DNA of 64,000 bases, taken from positions 1 to 64,000 of the forward strand of contig CBFHQL010000001.1 in NCBI GenBank assembly GCA_965658025.1, written 5' to 3'. The position numbers were made by a program, and so were the translations under genes. Numbering within the stretch: position 1 is the first letter of the stretch; each line of letters begins with the position of its first letter. The DNA comes from UBA3537 sp965658025. GTDB taxonomy: Bacteria; Bacteroidota; Bacteroidia; Flavobacteriales; Flavobacteriaceae. The notes beneath the pieces are model-generated. The model saw only the letters and a program-made list of their open reading frames with translations, had not been told where the DNA came from and ran no database searches. Of this stretch, positions 31,620 through 41,210 are shown piece by piece.

Positions 31620-32087
31620 GTGATAGAAATCGAACGTAAATTTTTGGTCAAAAATGAGGCCTATAAATCTGAAGCCATTAGAGTCCAGACACTAACTCAG
31701 GGTTATTTGAGTACCGACCCCAAGCGCGCAGTACGGATACGAATGTGCGACGAGGAAGCCTATATCAACATCAAAGGCGAGACTTCCAAAAATGGGACTT
31801 CAAGATTTGAATGGGAGAAAAAAATTGACATTAAAGAGGCAGAAAAATTAATTGTACTTTGTCATAAAAGCATCATCACAAAAGTCAGATACCATGTTCG
31901 TTGCGGAAATCATACTTTTGAGGTGGATGAGTTTTTAGGAGATAATGCTGGTTTGGTTGTTGCAGAAATAGAACTCACAGATGAACTCGAATCTTTTGAA
32001 CGTCCCAATTGGCTGGGTAAAGAAGTGACAGGAATAAAAAAATATTATAACAGTCAGTTGAGCCAAAACGCTTTCAAAAACTGGTAA
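31620..32087 (+). CDS. CYTH-domain triphosphate tunnel enzyme
   Basis: A 155-residue protein with the ExExK motif at its N-terminus (IEIERKFLV) and alternating charged beta strands (VRIRMCDEEAYINIKG, RFEWEKKI) of the eight-strand tunnel. Family members hydrolyse inorganic triphosphate or thiamine triphosphate, or cyclise ATP; bacterial short forms like this are usually triphosphatases. The start codon is GTG 31620, immediately before the ExExK motif, so little can be moved. Confidence 0.88.
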   Translation: MIEIERKFLVKNEAYKSEAIRVQTLTQGYLSTDPKRAVRIRMCDEEAYINIKGETSKNGTSRFEWEKKIDIKEAEKLIVLCHKSIITKVRYHVRCGNHTFEVDEFLGDNAGLVVAEIELTDELESFERPNWLGKEVTGIKKYYNSQLSQNAFKNW

Positions 32088-32146
32088 TAAATGAGCATCA
32101 AACAATAAAAAATAATGGACTCCTAAATCTTAAAAAAAACAAAACT

Positions 32147-33691
32147 ATGACAGAAAAAATAAATATTAAAGAAACACTCAGAGCATTAGGGGTAGAAAGC
32201 CACAATGCAGGTACCTCGACAGGAAACGAATGGTTTTCGTCAAAGGACAATATTGCATCTTTTTCACCTGTTGATGGCAGCCACATAGGCACCGTATCTG
32301 TAACTAATTCAGAACAGTATGAAATGGTAATGAGCAGCGCAACAACAGCTTTCAAAACTTGGCGAACAATGCCAGCACCTCAACGTGGAGAAATTGTTAG
32401 ACAATTTGGCGAACAATTAAGAGTACTCAAAGAACCTTTAGGAAAATTAGTGTCCTACGAAATGGGAAAAAGTTTACAAGAAGGGCTCGGAGAGGTTCAA
32501 GAAATGATTGATATCTGTGATTTTGCTGTTGGATTATCGCGTCAATTGCATGGGCTAACCATGCATTCCGAACGGCCAGGGCACAGAATGTACGAACAGT
32601 ATCACCCCCTAGGCGTTGTCGGTATTATTTCTGCGTTTAATTTCCCTGTTGCTGTATGGGCTTGGAATACTGCACTTGCTTGGATTTGTGGCGATGTTTG
32701 TGTTTGGAAACCCTCAGAAAAAACGCCTTTATGTGGAGTTGCTTGCCAAAAAATTGCTGCAAGTGTATTTGCAAAAAATAATTTACCTGAAGGTATTTCA
32801 TGTCTCATTAATGGCGATTACAAGGTTGGCGAACTCTTAACTAAAGACAAACGTGTGCCACTTGTTTCGGCAACGGGTTCTACTCGAATGGGTAAAATAG
32901 TAGCAAAAACCGTTGGTGAGCGGCTTGGTAAATCGCTGCTAGAATTAGGCGGGAACAACGCTATTATAGTCACTCCCGACGCCGATATAAAAATGACCGT
33001 AATTGGTGCTGTTTTTGGAGCTGTTGGCACTGCTGGTCAGCGTTGTACCTCAACCCGTCGATTGATTATTCATGAATCTATTTATGATAAAGTAAAAACA
33101 GCCGTGGTCGAGGCCTACAAACAATTACGTATTGGAAACCCATTGGATCAAAATAATCATATTGGCCCTCTAATTGACCTCGATGCTGTAAAAAATTACC
33201 AAACCGCTTTAGAATCAGTGGTCTCAGAAGGAGGGGAAATTATTGTTGAAGGTGGTGTATTGGAAGGCGAAGGATACGAGAGTGGCTGTTATGTAAAACC
33301 TGCTATTGCAGAAGCAAAAAACGAATTTAAAATTGTTCAACACGAAACTTTTGCTCCTGTACTTTATCTTCTAAAATACTCTGGTTCAGTAGAAAATGCG
33401 ATTGAAGCACAAAACAATGTAGCACAAGGATTGTCTTCTGCAATAATGACCAACAATCTTCGAGAGGCAGAGTTGTTTCTGTCCCATGCAGGCAGTGATT
33501 GTGGTATTGCAAATGTGAATATTGGCACATCGGGCGCAGAAATCGGTGGTGCTTTTGGTGGAGAAAAAGACACTGGAGGCGGAAGGGAATCTGGAAGCGA
33601 TGCTTGGAAAATTTATATGAGACGACAAACCAATACGATCAACTATACCACAGATTTGCCTTTGGCACAAGGCATAAAATTTGACTTATAA
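32147..33691 (+). CDS. Aldehyde dehydrogenase, ALDH7 family
   Basis: A 514-residue NAD-dependent dehydrogenase. Catalytic Cys300 (GTAGQRCTSTRRL), general base Glu266 (LLELGGNNAI) and Rossmann-fold SATGSTRMGK are present. LGGNNAI and the C-terminal SGAEIGGAFGGEKDTGGGRE are typical of the antiquitin/ALDH7 group, which oxidises alpha-aminoadipic semialdehyde in lysine breakdown. No other lysine genes are nearby, so the pathway is inferred from the subfamily alone. Confidence 0.9.
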   Translation: MTEKINIKETLRALGVESHNAGTSTGNEWFSSKDNIASFSPVDGSHIGTVSVTNSEQYEMVMSSATTAFKTWRTMPAPQRGEIVRQFGEQLRVLKEPLGKLVSYEMGKSLQEGLGEVQEMIDICDFAVGLSRQLHGLTMHSERPGHRMYEQYHPLGVVGIISAFNFPVAVWAWNTALAWICGDVCVWKPSEKTPLCGVACQKIAASVFAKNNLPEGISCLINGDYKVGELLTKDKRVPLVSATGSTRMGKIVAKTVGERLGKSLLELGGNNAIIVTPDADIKMTVIGAVFGAVGTAGQRCTSTRRLIIHESIYDKVKTAVVEAYKQLRIGNPLDQNNHIGPLIDLDAVKNYQTALESVVSEGGEIIVEGGVLEGEGYESGCYVKPAIAEAKNEFKIVQHETFAPVLYLLKYSGSVENAIEAQNNVAQGLSSAIMTNNLREAELFLSHAGSDCGIANVNIGTSGAEIGGAFGGEKDTGGGRESGSDAWKIYMRRQTNTINYTTDLPLAQGIKFDL

Positions 33692-33816
33692 ATTTAGGTC
33701 TAAAGCATTAATTTTAAAAAAAGTTGCAAAAAAATGTGACTTTTTTTTGTTTTTGGTGTCTATATACATACGGGGGCATAATAGTTATGCTGCTTTTAAC
33801 CTTAAAATACCTTCGT

Positions 33817-34707
33817 ATGAGCAAAAAAACAACCTACTTCATTGGGATTTTAGCAACCCTAATTCTTGGTTTTTTACTGCATTGGTATTTCTGTTGTGAT
33901 GAATATTGCGCAGAAAATCCGATAGAAAAAACAAAACAGACAAACGCCAACGCCGCAACTCCTTTTAAATTTGAAGACGGCAATACGGCTATTCGAAGCA
34001 ACGATAATTTTAATTTTTACTTCTCTGGTCACGCCATTATGGAGCCCATTTCGGAAGATTTATTGTCGTGTGTGAACGAAATGATTAGACATTTAGAAAA
34101 AAACAAAAGTAAAACGCTTAACATCTTAGGGCTCTACAATGAAAGTGAGGAAAATTTATCAAACTTTGACAATTTAGGCCTTGCACGCGCTAAATCCATA
34201 AAAAGAGTTCTGATCGAACAAGGGTTGGATGCTGCACATGTTTCTACAACCTCAAAAAAAGATAATTCGTTGACCCCAAACCAACAGGGTATTTTAAACG
34301 GTCCTTATGCGTTTTCTGTTGAGGTGCTTGAGGGTTCAAATAACTTAGAGGCCATGAAGGCAAGCATTCTGGAAGATCCTGTATTGCTCAATTTTGCCCC
34401 AGAGCGATACCAAACGGATTTAAATGCAAAACAGCGCAAAAAATTAGAAACGCTTGCCGCCTACCTTAACGCATCAAATGATGCGCGCTGTACTATTGTT
34501 GGTCATGCAGATAGCGTAAAGTCTGAGCAACTAAATATGGTTCTTGGAAAAAACAGAGCCGAGTTTACAAAAACAATGTTGTTGAAATATGGCGTTGATC
34601 CCGTTAAAATAAAAACAACCTCTAAGGGCGAAACACAACCTATTGCGTCAAACAAAACCGCAAAAGGGAAAGCCCAAAACAGAAGAACAGAAGTAATAAT
34701 AAATTAA
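33817..34707 (+). CDS. OmpA-family protein with two OmpA-like modules
   Basis: A protein of 296 residues from ATG 33817 (MSKKTTYFIG), with an N-terminal hydrophobic anchor (about 5-22) ending near YFCCDEYC. Two OmpA-like halves follow: a divergent first module (FYFSGHAIMEPIS..., LARAKSIKRVL) and a standard second one (TIVGHADSVKSEQLN, NRAEFTKTMLLKYGV, QNRRTEVIIN). It binds peptidoglycan in the periplasm. The helix-hairpin-helix gene follows after 13 bp, so they are probably co-transcribed. Longer starts at 33724 lack a sensible signal sequence. Confidence 0.82.
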   Translation: MSKKTTYFIGILATLILGFLLHWYFCCDEYCAENPIEKTKQTNANAATPFKFEDGNTAIRSNDNFNFYFSGHAIMEPISEDLLSCVNEMIRHLEKNKSKTLNILGLYNESEENLSNFDNLGLARAKSIKRVLIEQGLDAAHVSTTSKKDNSLTPNQQGILNGPYAFSVEVLEGSNNLEAMKASILEDPVLLNFAPERYQTDLNAKQRKKLETLAAYLNASNDARCTIVGHADSVKSEQLNMVLGKNRAEFTKTMLLKYGVDPVKIKTTSKGETQPIASNKTAKGKAQNRRTEVIIN

Positions 34708-34720
34708 AACTATAAAACTT

Positions 34721-35230
34721 ATGAATACATGTATATTAATCCACTTTGCCGTTGGTATTTTGTCGGCAATTTTTGGATATCTATTAGGAAGACTTTTTGC
34801 AAAAAAAACTTGCAATGATTGCGATGATTGTCATCAAAAAATTGCTCGTTTAGAAGCCGAGCTAAGCGCTTGCAGAAACCAAAAAAGCGAAACTCAAAAA
34901 AAATCAATAGCTACAAACACAGCTCCTACCTATGCATTTAATAGTGCTTTGGCAAAAACTGTTTTTGGAAAAACAATAAAAGAAAATGACCTCACCATAG
35001 TAGAGGGCATAGGCCCAAAAATCCAACAGCTTTTTCACAAAAACAACATCAAAACCTGGAAGTCATTATCGAATTGCAGCGTTGCTAAATGTCAAAAAAT
35101 ATTAGACGATGCTGGCGAAGCATACAGAATCCATAACCCTGGAACATGGCCAAAACAAGCGCGAATGGCCTACGAAGGAAAATGGGAAAAACTGCTTAAG
35201 TGGCAAGACGAATTGGATGGTGGACGATAA
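34721..35230 (+). CDS. Membrane-anchored helix-hairpin-helix protein
   Basis: A 169-residue protein: one N-terminal transmembrane helix (about 5-25), a short Cys-rich stretch (KKTCNDCDDCHQK), a coiled-coil segment, and a C-terminal helix-hairpin-helix region (NDLTIVEGIGPKIQQLFHKN, then GEAYRIHNPGTWPKQA). Such HhH modules usually bind DNA non-specifically or act as protein contacts. The pairing with an OmpA-type protein is seen in other Flavobacteriaceae as far as I recall. Role unknown. Confidence 0.8.
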   Translation: MNTCILIHFAVGILSAIFGYLLGRLFAKKTCNDCDDCHQKIARLEAELSACRNQKSETQKKSIATNTAPTYAFNSALAKTVFGKTIKENDLTIVEGIGPKIQQLFHKNNIKTWKSLSNCSVAKCQKILDDAGEAYRIHNPGTWPKQARMAYEGKWEKLLKWQDELDGGR

Positions 35231-35241
35231 GGAAATCAATC

Positions 35242-35275
35242 AGCTAAAAGCCCTGCATACGCAGGGTTTTTAGCT
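35242..35275. terminator. Bidirectional terminator
   Basis: AGCTAAAAGCCCTGC and GCAGGGTTTTTAGCT pair around the loop ATAC. It serves both the HhH gene (plus) and the AlbA_2 gene (minus); the stop of the latter lies within the stem. Confidence 0.85.
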
Positions 35276-36409
35276 ATATTTAACCTTACGAAGAATTCGG
35301 ATACTTTCTTTGTACAATTGATAAACATCAGCGCTGTACTGTGCCAAAAGTGGTTTTGCAGATTCTAAATGCTGTATGGCTTGAGAAAACCCATTAAAAT
35401 AACAAATCAAATAGGTAATTGGCAGGTTTTTTAAATCCTGTTGTTCAGAGTCATTTAAAGTTTGACCAGAACGTAATTTATCGAGCAAAGCATTGTTGGT
35501 GTTGAAAACGTGATGTAATGTTTTTTTATCATAAACAGGAGGTTGAAATAAGAGGTTTGTATTTATACTGTATTTAGCATTGTTCGAAAATGTGATACGC
35601 GTTTCTTCTAGTTTAAGGTATTTATTTTGGCCATTGAGCCCTAGATTCACATATTCAATGATTTTAAAATAATCCGTGCTATAACTAATTTCTACCTCAT
35701 CGAGTGTTGAATAAAAAAGACGAACTTGCTCGTTGATTAGCGCAATATCAACCCTAGAATAAAATGTCTGGTTTTTGACCATTTTCTTTTGCCCAGACCA
35801 ACACATCACAAAATATTCTTTAAAAACGTGATAGGTTGGGTTGTAGTCTTTTCTGCTGTTCATAAAATCAAAAACACCATCCAATGTATATTGAATATTA
35901 TTCTGAGCATGTTGCTCAATAGCTTCAACAATTTTGGAATTTGTGTCTGTGAGTTCCAAATCGAACACCTTAGGCATACTCATGCTCCCGTCTCTAAAGA
36001 AAACAGAACCACCATAATATTTCCAAATATTCTTTCGCAATGCTGTAATTTGGTTGCTTGTTTTTGCTCTAATGGTCACCAAGCCAATAACTTTGTCATC
36101 TGGTAGATGTGGAAATGCAATGTTTTCGTATTGAATAACAGGTGGATTTTCCAAATAAGCATTTATTAAGTTTTGGATTTTACTATCATCAAAAAAATCG
36201 ACACCTACAATCTCATTTGAAGGATCATCTATTCCAATTATGATGTATGAATTGTTTTTGGGGTTGCTGTTAGATAGTGCACAAATGTGTTTCAAAAACT
36301 TGGCCTTTCCTTCCTTTTCTCCAATATTAATTTGGCGTTTTTTATCATAAAAACTGTTCTCGTCATTGTGAGCAAGTAAGTTTTTAATAAGTAAGCGTTT
36401 ATTAATCAT
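35270..36409 (-). CDS. AlbA_2 (Schlafen-like) putative nucleic-acid-binding protein
   Basis: A 379-residue protein with an N-terminal AlbA_2 domain (about 10-140): ESxExK-like start degenerate (ENSFYDKKRQINIG), then FLKHICALSNSNPKNNSYIIIGIDD and VIGLVTIRAKT. The C-terminal half has no family I recognise. AlbA_2 domains occur in regulators and Schlafen-type proteins and bind nucleic acid or act as ATPase-like regulators. Monocistronic; no neighbouring defence genes. Confidence 0.75.
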   Translation of the reverse strand: MINKRLLIKNLLAHNDENSFYDKKRQINIGEKEGKAKFLKHICALSNSNPKNNSYIIIGIDDPSNEIVGVDFFDDSKIQNLINAYLENPPVIQYENIAFPHLPDDKVIGLVTIRAKTSNQITALRKNIWKYYGGSVFFRDGSMSMPKVFDLELTDTNSKIVEAIEQHAQNNIQYTLDGVFDFMNSRKDYNPTYHVFKEYFVMCWSGQKKMVKNQTFYSRVDIALINEQVRLFYSTLDEVEISYSTDYFKIIEYVNLGLNGQNKYLKLEETRITFSNNAKYSINTNLLFQPPVYDKKTLHHVFNTNNALLDKLRSGQTLNDSEQQDLKNLPITYLICYFNGFSQAIQHLESAKPLLAQYSADVYQLYKESIRILRKVKYS

Positions 36410-36615
36410 TTTTATACCTTTTTATGGAGGGCACTACCAGAAGATAAACAATTCTTTGTGCGCAACAATTTATGAGCTTTTTTGCTCTTAAATTTAAAAA
36501 ACAAAAGCCTTTTTTCTCTCAAAAAAATCTTTATTTTTAACCAATTATTAACAGATTCAACAGAAATTATTTAACACCTTGCAAGAGACAAGAATAATCC
36601 TATAGATCCTGAACA

Positions 36616-37620
36616 ATGGAAGAAAACGTACAAACAGTTGATATTAAATCAATTAACGAAAAAATCGAAAAACAAAGTGCTTTTATTGACCTACTGACAT
36701 TAGAAATCAATAAAGTTATTGTAGGGCAAAAACACATGATTGAGCGGCTACTGATTGGGCTTTTGGGTCAGGGCCATATTTTACTAGAAGGTGTTCCTGG
36801 CTTAGCCAAAACACTCGCGATCAACACCTTATCACAAGCTGTTTCGGGAAGTTTCAGTAGAATACAATTTACACCAGATTTACTCCCAGCCGATGTTGTT
36901 GGTACACTGATATATAACATTAAGGCCAATGATTTTAACATCAAAAAGGGGCCGATTTTTGCCAATTTTGTTTTAGCAGACGAAATTAATCGTGCGCCGG
37001 CAAAAGTACAGTCAGCATTGTTGGAAGCAATGCAAGAAAAACAAGTCACTATTGGGGATGAAACCTTTGTTTTGGAAAAACCTTTTTTGGTTATGGCGAC
37101 ACAAAACCCTGTTGAGCAAGAAGGAACTTACCCGCTTCCTGAAGCTCAGGTCGACCGTTTTATGCTCAAAACAGTAATTGATTATCCAAAAATTGAAGAC
37201 GAACAGCTTATTGTTCGTGCGAATTTGAAAGGGGCTTTTGAGCAAATAAAGCCAGTCGTTAGTGTAAAACAAATTTTGGATGCACAAAAAGCAGTTCGAG
37301 AGGTGTATATGGACGAAAAAATTGAAAAATATATCCTCGATATCGTCTTTGCTACACGCTATCCTGAACGCTACGGCTTAGCTGAAATAAAACCTCTTAT
37401 TTCGTTTGGTGCATCACCTCGGGGAAGTATCAATTTGGCAACCGCAGCAAAATGCTACGCATTCATCAAACGTCGTGGATATGTTATTCCAGAAGATGTG
37501 CGTGCTGTTGTTTTGGACGTCCTCCGCCACCGAATTGGAATCACATATGAAGCAGAAGCAGAAAATATAACCTCTGAGGACATTGTACACAAAATTGTAA
37601 ATGTCATTGAAGTGCCTTAA
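36616..37620 (+). CDS. MoxR-type AAA+ ATPase (Bat operon)
   Basis: A 334-residue AAA+ protein: Walker A GVPGLAKT (59-66), Walker B VLADEINRAP, sensor ATQNPVEQEGTYPLPEAQ, and a C-terminal lid. MoxR ATPases act as chaperones that insert cofactors or remodel partners having VWA domains; the next genes encode such partners. First gene of the eight-gene Bat operon. Confidence 0.93.
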   Translation: MEENVQTVDIKSINEKIEKQSAFIDLLTLEINKVIVGQKHMIERLLIGLLGQGHILLEGVPGLAKTLAINTLSQAVSGSFSRIQFTPDLLPADVVGTLIYNIKANDFNIKKGPIFANFVLADEINRAPAKVQSALLEAMQEKQVTIGDETFVLEKPFLVMATQNPVEQEGTYPLPEAQVDRFMLKTVIDYPKIEDEQLIVRANLKGAFEQIKPVVSVKQILDAQKAVREVYMDEKIEKYILDIVFATRYPERYGLAEIKPLISFGASPRGSINLATAAKCYAFIKRRGYVIPEDVRAVVLDVLRHRIGITYEAEAENITSEDIVHKIVNVIEVP

Positions 37621-37669
37621 TGTTTTGTAAACATTTTACTTCATTTGAAAAACTCATTCTCAGCACGCT

Positions 37670-38536
37670 ATGGACACAAAAGAGCTCCTAAAAAAAGTAC
37701 GCAAAATTGAAATCAAGACAAGGCGGTTGTCCGATCATGTTTTTGGTGGAGAATACCATTCGACTTTTAAAGGGCGTGGAATGACTTTTTCGGAGGTACG
37801 ACAATATCAATTTGGTGATGATGTCCGTAATATTGACTGGAATGTCACGGCACGATACAACGAACCCTACATAAAAGTTTTTGAAGAAGAGCGTGAATTG
37901 ACCATGATGCTCATGGTTGACGTTTCTGGATCTGAACAATTTGGAACATTTCGGCAGTTTAAAAGTGAATTCATCACTGAAATCGCTGCAACACTAGCAT
38001 TTTCTGCTACACAAAACAACGACAAAATTGGTCTGATTTTATTTTCTGGTGAAATCGAACTTTATATCCCGCCAAAAAAAGGGCGGTCACATGTTTTACG
38101 TATCATTAGAGAACTTTTAGAATTCAAACCAAAAAATAAACAAACAGATATTGGCGAAGCATTAAAATTCTTGTCCAATGTAATGAAGAAAAAAGCCATT
38201 GTTTTTGTGTTATCAGATTTTATTGACAGCAACTATCAGCATAACTTAAAAATTGTGTCTGGAAAACATGATATAACCGGTATTCGTGTATTTGATAAAA
38301 ATGAAATGGAGATTCCAAATTTGGGTGTTGTTCAAATACTGGATCAAGAAACAGGTGTTTCGTCTTTAATCAATACCAGTTCACGTGGGGTAAGAGAGCG
38401 GTATGCAAAGCAATACCGCAGTCGGGTTGAGTACTTCAAAGACAGTTTTAAAAAAGCTGGAGCTGGGACACTCGCCTGTAGACTAGATGAGAGTTATGTA
38501 AAAAAATTGTTGGGCTATTTTAAACAAAGAGGGTAA
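37670..38536 (+). CDS. DUF58/VWA-like protein (Bat operon)
   Basis: A 288-residue cytosolic DUF58 protein: GRGMTFSEVRQYQFGDDVRNIDWN is the family signature (split here at 52-75), followed by a VWA-like fold with the MIDAS motif DVSGS. DUF58 genes regularly follow moxR and are thought to be substrates or partners of the ATPase. Next gene begins 6 bp later. Confidence 0.92.
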   Translation: MDTKELLKKVRKIEIKTRRLSDHVFGGEYHSTFKGRGMTFSEVRQYQFGDDVRNIDWNVTARYNEPYIKVFEEERELTMMLMVDVSGSEQFGTFRQFKSEFITEIAATLAFSATQNNDKIGLILFSGEIELYIPPKKGRSHVLRIIRELLEFKPKNKQTDIGEALKFLSNVMKKKAIVFVLSDFIDSNYQHNLKIVSGKHDITGIRVFDKNEMEIPNLGVVQILDQETGVSSLINTSSRGVRERYAKQYRSRVEYFKDSFKKAGAGTLACRLDESYVKKLLGYFKQRG

Positions 38537-38542
38537 ACAACA

Positions 38543-40207
38543 TTGATGAAATTAGAAAAGCAACATAGTAACTTTAAAATTAAAACGCACTGTTTTGTGC
38601 TGCTGCTTTTAAGTGCTTTTATTGCCAATGCACAACTAAAAACTTCTGTGGATTCGACATCCATAAAAATTGGAGAAGAATTGTTTTATAGCATTGAAGC
38701 TGAAATTGACAGCACTACACTGGTATTGTTTCCTGAAGGACAAACATTTCAACCCATGGAGATGATTGAAAGCTATCCTATAGATACTGTATCAAGTGCT
38801 ATTCGCCTAAAACTCATAAAGAAATATGGGCTCACACAATTTGATTCAGGAACATATACTATTCCGCGCCAAAAAATATTAATTGGTGAGAAGACCCTGT
38901 TTTCAGACTCCATAAAAATTAATGTAAGACCCGTAGCTGTTGACACCACAAAACAAAAAATGTATGCGATTAAACCCATAATAGAGGTTGAAAAACAATC
39001 TTCCTTTTGGAGTAAATTTTGGTGGTTCATTATTGCGTTGATCCTCATCATTTCTGGATTGATTTATTGGTTTGTTTTGAGAAAAAAACCGCTTACCGAA
39101 GAAGAAAAGATAGCAGCGTTACCACCTTACAAACAAGCAAAGCTAGCACTTGAAAAGCTTGACGAACAAACATATTTTGAACATCAAAAAGTCAAAGAAT
39201 TCTACTCGGAACTTACGTTTATACTCCGTAAATACCTCAACGAAAAGGTCTACGACCAAGCCCTTGAAAGTACAACAGAAGAATTGATTGTTAGACTTAA
39301 TATTCTTAAAGACGCCAAAGAAATTTTAATAAACAAAGAAACAATAGCAAATATCCAAGGCACACTTCAACGTGCAGATCTTGTAAAGTTCGCAAAATCA
39401 AAACCTGATTTTGAAATTGCACGAATGGATAAACATGTTGTAAAAAAAGAAATTGACCACGTAAAAGCGGCACTTCCTGAACCCAATGAAGAGGAGCTAT
39501 TAAAAGATTTGGCATACCAAAAAGAACTCGAACAAAAACGAAAGCGCAAAAAAATTACTACTGCTGGACTCAGTGTTGTCGGTATTTTAATTATTCTTTT
39601 TATTGGTTTGAGCTTGCTTTATGGTTTTAAGGACGTTAAGGATACGGTGTTACGCCACCCAAGCAAATTGCTTTTGGAAACCAACGAATGGGTAACAAGT
39701 GAATATGGCGCACCAGGGATAGTCGTTCAAACTCCAGAAGTTTTGGAACGACAAGATGGGGGGCAATCAAACAATAACAATAAGATTTTAGACACTAAGA
39801 TTTTTAGTTATAAAACCAAAAATATCCCTTTAGAAATTATTGTTAAAAGCTCTAAAACTTCTTCTGATAATGAGTCTGATTCAACGAAGTCAGAACCTAT
39901 CGATTTACTTGAAATAGCGGATCAAGAACTTAACTTGTTGGAGAAAAAAGGGGCAGTAAACATCGTTCCAAGAAGCGAACAATTTATTACACCTAATGGG
40001 CAAGAAGGAATAAAAACTTATGGCACAACACGTTTGAAATTTGAAGCCAATGAATTCGTTGATGCGAATTTTATAATCTTAGGGTTTTCTACATCAAAAG
40101 TCGTACAACAACTTATCATGATATGGGAAACTGATGATGTTTATGCAAACGAAATGGCAACACGCATTTTAAACTCTGTGGAGCTCATAAAACCAAATGA
40201 CGACTGA
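38543..40207 (+). CDS. BatD-like membrane protein of the Bat operon
   Basis: A 554-residue protein: signal peptide ending ANAQ, an N-terminal beta domain, a first transmembrane helix near 155-175, a helical cytoplasmic region (KQAKLALEKLDEQ..., FYSELTFILRKYLNEKVYDQ) as in BatD/DUF4381 proteins, a second transmembrane helix (about 335-355) and a periplasmic C-terminal domain. Its stop TGA overlaps the ATG of batA (TGATG at 40205-40209). Role in the complex unknown. Confidence 0.8.
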   Translation: MMKLEKQHSNFKIKTHCFVLLLLSAFIANAQLKTSVDSTSIKIGEELFYSIEAEIDSTTLVLFPEGQTFQPMEMIESYPIDTVSSAIRLKLIKKYGLTQFDSGTYTIPRQKILIGEKTLFSDSIKINVRPVAVDTTKQKMYAIKPIIEVEKQSSFWSKFWWFIIALILIISGLIYWFVLRKKPLTEEEKIAALPPYKQAKLALEKLDEQTYFEHQKVKEFYSELTFILRKYLNEKVYDQALESTTEELIVRLNILKDAKEILINKETIANIQGTLQRADLVKFAKSKPDFEIARMDKHVVKKEIDHVKAALPEPNEEELLKDLAYQKELEQKRKRKKITTAGLSVVGILIILFIGLSLLYGFKDVKDTVLRHPSKLLLETNEWVTSEYGAPGIVVQTPEVLERQDGGQSNNNNKILDTKIFSYKTKNIPLEIIVKSSKTSSDNESDSTKSEPIDLLEIADQELNLLEKKGAVNIVPRSEQFITPNGQEGIKTYGTTRLKFEANEFVDANFIILGFSTSKVVQQLIMIWETDDVYANEMATRILNSVELIKPNDD

Positions 40208-41208
40208 TGCTACAGGGAATAGAATTTACAAATAAAGAATTGCTATGGTTGCTTTTGATCGTGCCTGCACTACTCCTGTGGTACATCGCAAAATATAAAA
40301 AGCAAACAGCTGTTTTAGAAATTTCAAACAGCTTGGGATTGGTAAAAGGCAATAAATTATGGCGATTTTTAAAACATGGCCTTTTCGCGCTCCGTGCGTT
40401 GGCTTTAGCACTAATTATTGTGGCAATGGCAAGACCTCAAACCGTTGATGTGTCTACAAAAACAAAAACAACACGCGGTATAGATATTGTGATGGCTATT
40501 GATGTCTCGGCAAGTATGCTCGCCAAAGACTTAAAGCCCAATAGACTGGAAGCGCTAAAAAAAGTTGCCAGTAAATTCATCACACGAAGACCTAATGACC
40601 GCATTGGCTTGGTAGAATATGCCGGTGAAAGCTACACAAGAACTCCTGTAACAAGCGACAAAGGTATAATACTAAAGTCTTTAAGCGAGATCAAATACAA
40701 CACCATCATCACTGGCGGTACAGCCATTGGTATGGGGCTTGCAACTGCTGTAAACCGTATAAAAGAAAGTAAAGCCAAAAGTAAGATCATTATTCTGTTG
40801 ACCGATGGTGTTAACAATTCTGGTTTTATTGACCCGCAAACAGCAAGTGAACTTGCCGTAGAATATGGCATAAAAACATACACCATTGGTCTTGGGAGTA
40901 ATGGTATGGCGCTTTCGCCTGTGGCGATCAACAATGGCGTGTTTCAGTATTCAAGAATTCAAGTCGAAATTGATGAAGAGCTTTTAAAAGAAATTGCTGA
41001 TGCAACAGGTGGAAAGTACTTTAGAGCAACCAATAATAAAAAGCTTGAAGAAATTTATGATGAAATTGACAAGCTTGAAAAAACAGAAATTGAAGAATTT
41101 AAATATTATAATTACGAAGAAAAATTCCGGCCATTAGTGTTACTTGCACTCGCTTTGCTAGTGCTCGAGTTTTTGCTTCGTCATACCCTTTTAAGAAGTT
41201 TTATATAG
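40207..41208 (+). CDS. batA: VWA-domain membrane protein BatA
   Basis: A 333-residue protein with two N-terminal transmembrane helices, a VWA domain (about 85-290) with MIDAS motif DVSAS and TDG, and a C-terminal helix near 310-330. BatA-type proteins of Bacteroides were linked to aerotolerance. It is coupled by overlap to the gene before and lies 2 bp from batB, a paralogue. Confidence 0.9.
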   Translation: MLQGIEFTNKELLWLLLIVPALLLWYIAKYKKQTAVLEISNSLGLVKGNKLWRFLKHGLFALRALALALIIVAMARPQTVDVSTKTKTTRGIDIVMAIDVSASMLAKDLKPNRLEALKKVASKFITRRPNDRIGLVEYAGESYTRTPVTSDKGIILKSLSEIKYNTIITGGTAIGMGLATAVNRIKESKAKSKIIILLTDGVNNSGFIDPQTASELAVEYGIKTYTIGLGSNGMALSPVAINNGVFQYSRIQVEIDEELLKEIADATGGKYFRATNNKKLEEIYDEIDKLEKTEIEEFKYYNYEEKFRPLVLLALALLVLEFLLRHTLLRSFI

Positions 41209-41210
41209 TT

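Noticed and set aside
35270..36409. Phage-defence system around the AlbA_2/Schlafen-like gene
   Set aside because: The gene stands alone between core genes, and no toxin, nuclease or recombinase lies beside it.
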